The translations under genes and the position numbers were made by a program. A DNA stretch of 64,000 nt from contig NZ_CP095050.1 in assembly GCF_022921075.1 (NCBI RefSeq), positions 2,666,001-2,730,000 of the forward strand, written 5' to 3'. The notes beneath the pieces are model-generated. The model had not been told where the DNA came from. It did no database searches and saw only the letters and a program-made list of their open reading frames with translations. This document shows, in pieces, positions 59,293-64,000 of this stretch; position 1 is the stretch's first letter, and every line of letters starts with the position of its first letter. The DNA comes from Hymenobacter sp. 5317J-9 (lineage in GTDB: Bacteria > Bacteroidota > Bacteroidia > Cytophagales > Hymenobacteraceae).

Positions 59293-60165
59293 CTACTCGC
59301 CCCCAACGGCCGCCGGTGGGCGGGCCGTGGTGAGAGTGGCCCCCGCGCTGGCTGCCACAATAAACACCACCGCCAGCCATTGCCCCGCCGTGAGGCGCTC
59401 GCCTAGCAACAGCCAGCCCGAGACGGCCGCGGCCACCGGCTCCAGACTCATCAAAATGCTGAACGTGCGCGTGGGCAGCGTGCGCAGGGCCTGCATTTCG
59501 AGGGTGAAGGGCAGCACGCTGGAAAACACGGCCAGCAAGGCCCCCAGCAGCAGCATGTGCGGCGTAAACGCCCACAGGCTGCCGCTGGCCACCCCAAACG
59601 GCAGCACCGGCAAGGTGGCAAACAGCATGCCCACGGCCACGGCCTGCGCCCCCGGCAGCACCGCGGCCGTGCGCTGGCCCAGCACAATGTAGACGGTCCA
59701 GCACCCGCCCGCCGCCAGCGCAAAGCCCATTCCCAGCAGGTCGACGCCCGAGCCGCTCCACGGGGCTATGAGGGCAATGCCGGCTGCAGCCAGCACGGCC
59801 CACACCACATCTACCCAGCGCCGCGCCCCGGCCAGGGCCAAACCCAGCGGGCCCACAAATTCCAGCGTCACGGCCAGGCCCAGCGCCACCCGCGCCAGCG
59901 CGCAGTAAAACAGAAAGTTCATGGCGCCCAGCGCCAGCCCATACGGCACCACGGCCCGCCACTGTGCGGCACGCAGCCGCCCCAGCCGCGGCCGCACCAC
60001 CGCCAGCAGCACCAGCGCCGACAGCCCGATGCGCGCGCTGGCCGTGCCCGCCGCGCCAAGCACCGGAAACAAGCCCTTGGCAATGGCCGCCCCGCCCTGC
60101 ACGCTGATGATGGAAAGCAGCACAGCCGGCACGGCGGGCAATGATAAACGAGAGGAAACAGCCAT
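59293..60165 (-). CDS. EamA-family (RhtA-like) exporter
   Basis: A 290-residue drug/metabolite transporter with ten predicted helices made from two EamA repeats (conserved Pro in Pro-Tyr-Gly-Leu-Ala-Leu-Gly and Leu-Glu-Phe-Val-Gly-Pro-Leu in the first half; Leu-Glu-Pro-Val-Ala-Ala in the second). It resembles RhtA, which exports threonine and homoserine. It follows the CAT-like gene by 20 bp, so the pair is an operon. ATG 60165 is preferred because it matches the usual start before the first helix. Confidence 0.92.
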   Translation of the reverse strand: MAVSSRLSLPAVPAVLLSIISVQGGAAIAKGLFPVLGAAGTASARIGLSALVLLAVVRPRLGRLRAAQWRAVVPYGLALGAMNFLFYCALARVALGLAVTLEFVGPLGLALAGARRWVDVVWAVLAAAGIALIAPWSGSGVDLLGMGFALAAGGCWTVYIVLGQRTAAVLPGAQAVAVGMLFATLPVLPFGVASGSLWAFTPHMLLLGALLAVFSSVLPFTLEMQALRTLPTRTFSILMSLEPVAAAVSGWLLLGERLTAGQWLAVVFIVAASAGATLTTARPPAAVGGE

Positions 60166-60185
60166 GAGAAATACGAAAGCAGGCG

Positions 60186-60812
60186 CTAGCCCAGCCGCTC
60201 CTGAAACGCCTGCAGAAACAACCCCACGTGGTAGCCATCGGCCAGGCCGTGGTGCACGTTGATGGACACCGGCATCAGCGTGGCCGCGCCTTCGGTGTAC
60301 GTTTGACCCACCGAAATTTTGGGGCAGCTGTCGGGGTGCGAAAAGCTGCGGGCGTGCGTGAGGCCGGTGAAGCGCACCCACGGGATGGCCGAGAAATGGA
60401 TGACGTCGGGCCGGGCGGTTTGCTCGCCCAAGCGCAGGCCCTGGCTGGCTTGCACAGCCGCAATTTCGGCGTTGGCCGCGGGTAGAAAATCCGCCAGCTC
60501 GTCGTGGTGCTCAATGAAGGAGAAGGCAAACGTGTGGTCGGGCCGGCCGATGGTGGCCGATGCGTGAATGTGGTCGTAGCAGTACACCTGTCCGTCCTCT
60601 ACGCGGTAGCGAAAGGCTTCTACCTGGTTTACGGCGTGCATGGCAGCGTGCAGGTAGTACAGAAAAAAGGGCACCCCTAGCCGCTTGGCTTCGGCCAACG
60701 CGCGGGTGCAGTCGACGGTGGCGACAAGGCCGAAAAACGGCTCCTCAAACGCGGAGAAGAAGGCGAAATGCTCGCGCCGGTTCCAGCCGGCCTGGTCAAT
60801 CAGGTGTTTCAT
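60186..60812 (-). CDS. chloramphenicol acetyltransferase-like O-acetyltransferase
   Basis: A 208-residue protein of the CAT fold. The catalytic motif His187-His188-Gly-Leu-Ala-Asp-Gly matches His-His-x-x-x-Asp-Gly of type A chloramphenicol acetyltransferases. Upstream Ser-Ala-Ile-Pro-Trp and the substrate pocket are conserved in outline. It transfers acetyl from acetyl-CoA to an alcohol; whether chloramphenicol is a substrate cannot be told. ATG 60812 removes an upstream extension. Co-operonic with the EamA exporter, which hints at a detoxify-and-export role. Confidence 0.88.
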   Translation of the reverse strand: MKHLIDQAGWNRREHFAFFSAFEEPFFGLVATVDCTRALAEAKRLGVPFFLYYLHAAMHAVNQVEAFRYRVEDGQVYCYDHIHASATIGRPDHTFAFSFIEHHDELADFLPAANAEIAAVQASQGLRLGEQTARPDVIHFSAIPWVRFTGLTHARSFSHPDSCPKISVGQTYTEGAATLMPVSINVHHGLADGYHVGLFLQAFQERLG

Positions 60813-60901
60813 GCGCCGGCAAAGGTCGGCGAAACTTGCCGGGCTGCGCGCCTGAAACACCCCGTAAGCAACGTCCGGAAGTCGGTTTTGGGGGATAGCC
60901 C

Positions 60902-61903
60902 TTAGTCAACCCGAATAACCACTTTGCCCTTGGCCCGCCCGGTTTCCAGGTATGCCAGGGCCTCTTTCGTCTCCGCAAACGGAAACACCCGGTCAATCAC
61001 CGGCCGGACAATGCCCGCATCCACCAGCGCGGCCAGCTCGCGCAGCTGCTCGCCGTTGGGGTGCATAAACATGAAGGAGTAGCTCGCTAGATGCTTTTTG
61101 GCTTGGCGCCGAACCCCAAAGCTGAGCAGGCCCATCACCTGCTGCAGCAGCCAGCCCATGCCCTGGTCTTTGGCAAATTGTGGGTCGGGCGGCCCGGCCA
61201 CCGATATGACCTTACCTCCGGCTTTCAGCACCCCAAACGACTTATTCAACGCCTCGCCGCCGAGGGTGTCCAGCACCAGGTCGTAGTCGTGCAGCTCGTT
61301 TTCAAACGCCGTTTTTTTGTAGTCGATGACCACGTCGGCCCCCAGCTTTTTCACCCACTCCACGTTGGGCGTGCTGGTGGTGGTGGCCACGAAGGCCCCG
61401 AAGTGCTTGGCCAGCTGAATGGCCACCGTGCCCACGCCGCCCGAGCCGGCATGGATGAGCACCCGTTGCCCGGCGTGCAGCTTACCAAGGTCGAGCAGGG
61501 CCTGCCAGGCCGTGAGGGCCACCAGGGGCAGGGCCGCGGCTTCTTCCATGCTGCTGCTGGCGGGCTTGGGCGCCACGGCGGCCTCGCTCACGGCCACGTA
61601 CTCGGCAAAAGCCCCCATGCGGTTCGTGTCGACGCGGGCGTACACCTCATCGCCGGGCTTGAAGCGCGTCACGCCCGTCCCAACCCGGGCCACCACGCCG
61701 GCCGCGTCATACCCCAGAATCTGGGGAAAGCGCAACGGCATCACCTGCTTGAGCTTGCCGTCTCGGATTTTTAAATCCACCGGGTTGACGCTGCTGGCGC
61801 GCGCCTCAATCAGCACGTCGTTCGCATTCAGCGTTGGCTCCGGCACCTCGGTCGCGTGTATTTCCTGGTTGCTGCCGTAGCGCGTTAGTACAAAGGCCTT
61901 CAT
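60902..61903 (-). CDS. zinc-independent MDR-family quinone oxidoreductase
   Basis: A 333-residue medium-chain dehydrogenase/reductase. The NADPH-binding loop is Ala-Gly-Ser-Gly-Gly-Val-Gly-Thr-Val-Ala (~152-161), and the N-terminal GroES-like half has Gly-Tyr-Asp-Ala-Ala-Gly-Val-Val. No zinc ligands are seen, consistent with quinone-reductase/enoyl-reductase members. It reduces quinones or alkenals with NADPH. It starts at 61903 and probably is a single-gene unit. Confidence 0.93.
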   Translation of the reverse strand: MKAFVLTRYGSNQEIHATEVPEPTLNANDVLIEARASSVNPVDLKIRDGKLKQVMPLRFPQILGYDAAGVVARVGTGVTRFKPGDEVYARVDTNRMGAFAEYVAVSEAAVAPKPASSSMEEAAALPLVALTAWQALLDLGKLHAGQRVLIHAGSGGVGTVAIQLAKHFGAFVATTTSTPNVEWVKKLGADVVIDYKKTAFENELHDYDLVLDTLGGEALNKSFGVLKAGGKVISVAGPPDPQFAKDQGMGWLLQQVMGLLSFGVRRQAKKHLASYSFMFMHPNGEQLRELAALVDAGIVRPVIDRVFPFAETKEALAYLETGRAKGKVVIRVD

Positions 61904-62002
61904 GGTGCGGGGGCTAAGGATGATGCGCAGCGGGCGGCCGCCCGACGTGGCGGCGCAAGGTAGGGCAGAAGTATGGACGACGCTGCCAAACAGGGGTTTA
62001 CC

Positions 62003-62593
62003 CTATTCAACGGTTGGCTGGATGTGCTGCTTGCTTTTTTTGAATACCGGCATCTTGGCTTTGCCCTTGGCGCGGCCTTTTTTGAAGGTGATGGTCCAGA
62101 TGCTGTCGTAGTCGTCGTCGGGCCATTCCAGGGGGCCGGCGATGCCCAGCGCCTCGGCAATTCTGACAATGTTGTGGTGCTCCCACACCAGCAGCACCGT
62201 GCCGCGGTGGCGCCGCAGCTCCTTCGCCAGGCCTTTCACTTCATCGGGCGCGTAGTCGCTGTTGATGGTCAGGTTGTGCTGCACGGCGTAGGGCAGCACG
62301 GTTTGCATCATGCGCACGCGGGTGGTTTCCTCCTTGTCGGTGCCAATGCGCGGCACGTAGGTGAAGTTAGGCGGCTGGGGCATCAGGTTGTTCAGCACCT
62401 CGGGCAGGGCCAGCGCACGCTCCAGGCCTTCGGCCGAAAGGTTGTCGCCCTCGGTGGGCTTTTCGCCGTGCCGAATGATGACAATCCGGAGCAAGGGACC
62501 TTTGGGACGCGGCGGGGCTTTGGGATGCACCGGATTGAGATGATACAGCAGAAACAGCTTGGCTCTATCTAATTCGGTGAAATGGGTAATCAT
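62003..62593 (-). CDS. cytoplasmic histidine phosphatase superfamily protein
   Basis: A 196-residue protein with the catalytic Arg41-His42-Gly-Glu-Lys-Pro motif and the second histidine in Val-Trp-Glu-His-His-Asn. The C-terminal ~30 residues are Lys-rich (Lys-Lys-Gly-Arg-Ala-Lys-Gly-Lys-Ala-Lys). Unlike the copy at 17861-18475 it lacks a signal peptide. It probably dephosphorylates small metabolites or proteins. Neighbours give no clue. Confidence 0.88.
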   Translation of the reverse strand: MITHFTELDRAKLFLLYHLNPVHPKAPPRPKGPLLRIVIIRHGEKPTEGDNLSAEGLERALALPEVLNNLMPQPPNFTYVPRIGTDKEETTRVRMMQTVLPYAVQHNLTINSDYAPDEVKGLAKELRRHRGTVLLVWEHHNIVRIAEALGIAGPLEWPDDDYDSIWTITFKKGRAKGKAKMPVFKKSKQHIQPTVE

Positions 62594-62922
62594 AGTGTTT
62601 AGGCGGAAATGGGAAACCGGGCACCAGCAACGGCGGCCTGCTGCCGCGCACGCTGCGGCATACTAGCCCAACGGTAGCAGGGTTACAACCCTGCCCGCCC
62701 CCAAGCGCACCCACTGCTTACTGAAGTGACAGGAGAGGCCTGACCAGCCCAGAAACCGTCAGGCCACTGATTCCCGCATCAAATCCGCCAATCCGCCCCA
62801 AATCATGATTTGGGATGGGTCATCCGATGATTTGAGCCCCAACGCCGAACACTGTGCTTCACCTTTGTCGGGTTCTCACCCGCTCCCTGGGCATGGTCCC
62901 GGCGGCGCACTTCCCCCATTTT
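62594..62922. other. 329-bp gap with hairpins and an 18-bp perfect palindrome
   Basis: It contains TGCCGC/GCGGCA (62642-62660) and GCAGGGTT-AC-AACCCTGC (62677-62694) hairpins, then the 18-bp perfect palindrome CCCAAATCATGATTTGGG at 62797-62814, 108 bp before the DoxX gene start. CACCTTTG (62861-62868) may be its -7 box. No gene is evident. Confidence 0.55.
62797..62814. promoter_or_regulatory. perfect 18-bp palindrome, possible operator
   Basis: CCCAAATCATGATTTGGG is exactly self-complementary and sits between the divergent histidine phosphatase and DoxX genes, ~200 bp from the former and 108 bp from the latter. A size and symmetry typical of homodimeric regulator sites. Confidence 0.45.
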
Positions 62923-63762
62923 ATGCGACATCTTTTCCGCCCCCTCGTCCTGCCCAATTGGTGGCAGGACGCCCTGCTCGCCTTGCCACGCATCGTGTGT
63001 GGCTACCTATTGGCCTCCAACTTTGGTGCTGCCAAATTCGGCCTGCCCTGGTCGCCGCCCGACAACAACCTGGGCTTGTTCGAAGTGGCCTTCTGGTTTC
63101 CGCAGGACGTGGCGGCCTACGGGGGCATCTTCGCCATGTTTCCCAATTTCTTTGCCTGGATGGGGGCCTTCAGCGAAGCCATCGGCGGGATGCTGCTGGT
63201 GCTGGGGCTGCTCACGCGCCCGGCCGCTTTTCTGGTGAGCTGCACCATGCTGGTGGCCATGTTCATGCAGCAGTTTCAGGAAGGGCTGTGGAACATGCTG
63301 CCGGCCATGGGCTTCCTCTGGGCGGCCCTGCCGGCGCTGGTGCTGGGTTCGGGCCGCTTCGGGCTCGATTATCTGCTCACGAAATCGGGAGGGCTGCGCC
63401 CGCGGCCCGGCTTGGTGGCGCTGGCCCTGGCGGCGTTACTGCTGCCTGGCTGCGTGCAACAGGCCCACGACAAAACCGTGGTGTACTTACTCGATGTGAG
63501 CGGCCACCCCGACGTGCAGCAGGTAGGCGTGCGGGGCCGCGACAAACCCCTGAGCTGGGACTACGACCTGCAGCTTACGCCCATCAAAAAAGACAGTCTA
63601 TACCGCGCCGTCGTCACCACCCACACCGGATACAAAGTCACGGAGGTAAAATTTACCATCAACGGCGACTATGAGCTGAAAGGAAAAGAAAATCGCCGCA
63701 TCGAGTTCGGCTCCGCTGACACCGCCGTGTATCGTGCGCGCTTCGATGTGATGGTCCCATAG
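62923..63762 (+). CDS. DoxX-family membrane protein fused to a starch-binding-like domain
   Basis: A 279-residue protein. The first ~160 residues are a DoxX-like unit with four helices (Ala-Leu-Pro-Arg-Ile near the start; Phe-Ser-Glu-Ala-Ile-Gly-Gly in the third). At ~165-180 comes a short basic stretch, a hydrophobic run and Leu-Leu-Pro-Gly-Cys, which looks exactly like a lipoprotein signal with lipobox. The remaining ~100 residues are a beta domain with Val-Tyr-Leu-Leu-Asp-Val-Ser-Gly and Lys-Phe-Thr-Ile-Asn-Gly-Asp-Tyr-Glu, resembling CBM20/CBM48 modules. There is no internal start. It appears to be a fusion of a DoxX gene with a lipoprotein gene. ATG 62923 is preferred to 62854. Confidence 0.75.
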   Translation: MRHLFRPLVLPNWWQDALLALPRIVCGYLLASNFGAAKFGLPWSPPDNNLGLFEVAFWFPQDVAAYGGIFAMFPNFFAWMGAFSEAIGGMLLVLGLLTRPAAFLVSCTMLVAMFMQQFQEGLWNMLPAMGFLWAALPALVLGSGRFGLDYLLTKSGGLRPRPGLVALALAALLLPGCVQQAHDKTVVYLLDVSGHPDVQQVGVRGRDKPLSWDYDLQLTPIKKDSLYRAVVTTHTGYKVTEVKFTINGDYELKGKENRRIEFGSADTAVYRARFDVMVP

Positions 63763-63831
63763 AGAAGCAAACGGCCGGGTAGTAGAACTTTTCAGGCAGT
63801 CTTTGACGGCCCGGCCGCTTCAGCCACATCA

Positions 63832-64000
63832 TGCCCGCGCCCCCGCCGCCGCTTGCCGTGCATGGAGAGGCGGGAGAAGCTGTTGCAGAAGCTCCAAGCG
63901 CGCCCGCCCCCGTGCCCTTGGCGCCGCTTAGTGCCGCAGGGAAGCACAGGGTGTCTTACCTCAGCCGCCCCCGCGCCCCCGCCGCCTCTAGAGTGGCAGG
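63832..64000 (+). CDS. possible partial gene running off the right edge
   Basis: An ATG at 63832 opens a frame with no stop before the end, 56 codons rich in Ala/Pro/Gly (Met-Pro-Ala-Pro-Pro-Pro-Pro-Leu). Stops are rare in such GC-rich DNA, so this is weak evidence. A hairpin CGGCCGGG/CCCGGCCG (63772-63818, 31-base loop) lies between it and the previous gene. Confidence 0.2.

Noticed and set aside
62594..62922. A hidden gene or tRNA in the gap before the DoxX gene
   Set aside because: No frame with a convincing start, and no cloverleaf; only hairpins and a palindrome are visible.

Overview
The window is GC-rich chromosomal DNA from a member of the Bacteroidota, most likely a Hymenobacter-like Cytophagales. 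The evidence is indirect but consistent. Three secreted proteins carry type IX secretion C-terminal domains (type A at 36785-38863; type B at 34343-36610 and 43621-45353). Several genes are preceded by Bacteroidota-type -7 boxes close to TAnnTTTG, and Shine-Dalgarno sequences are mostly absent. Families common in this phylum occur, such as DUF4920, DUF4112, M61 and M28 peptidases and an ABC permease/M1 fusion. I see no rRNA, tRNA, CRISPR array, intact insertion sequence or prophage.

Layout. 1-7.3 kb: a large membrane protein of unknown role, an acyl-ACP desaturase, an Ada-like DNA repair regulator, a DUF427 protein, and a VWA protein followed by its MoxR/ChlI-like AAA ATPase. 7.3-10.3 kb: a solitary MmeI-like DNA-methylase homologue whose catalytic motifs look broken, divergent from a DUF4112 membrane protein. 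10.4-15.2 kb: an alpha-amylase lipoprotein with a starch-binding domain and a LacI-type operator upstream, an M14 carboxypeptidase and SurE. 15.2-17.7 kb: a two-component system with a 111-bp palindrome between its genes. 17.8-24.2 kb: a histidine phosphatase, secreted M28 and S8 peptidases, an outer-membrane barrel translationally coupled to the S8 gene, and small envelope proteins. 24.2-32 kb: LigA, a polysaccharide deacetylase, DapA, a LutA-like protein with HMG-CoA lyase, and an M23 peptidase. 32-40.3 kb: small hypothetical proteins, an orphan oxidase subunit III, and two T9SS cargo proteins.

40.2-49.3 kb: a long non-coding gap with structured-RNA features and an unusual Shine-Dalgarno-led small ORF, then NlpC/P60 and M61 peptidases, a frameshifted VCBS-repeat T9SS protein, the Kup potassium transporter, an FKBP isomerase and a 44-residue membrane peptide. 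49.5-54.2 kb: an ABC ATPase with a fused permease/M1 aminopeptidase. 54.2-64 kb: an RNA pseudouridine synthase, a methyltransferase, a second polysaccharide deacetylase, an OmpA-family protein, an aldo/keto reductase, a CAT-like acetyltransferase with an EamA exporter, a quinone-reductase-like enzyme, a second histidine phosphatase and a DoxX protein fused to a starch-binding-like domain.

Most genes are housekeeping or envelope functions in short transcription units separated by strong rho-independent terminators. The region is peppered with long imperfect palindromes of at least four families, always between genes. Secreted proteolysis (M14, M28, S8, M1, M61, M23, NlpC) is heavily represented, in keeping with a heterotrophic polymer degrader. 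The least explained items are the MmeI-like pseudoenzyme, the 40.4-40.8 kb transcribed-looking region, the DoxX fusion, and the regulatory island upstream of the amylase.
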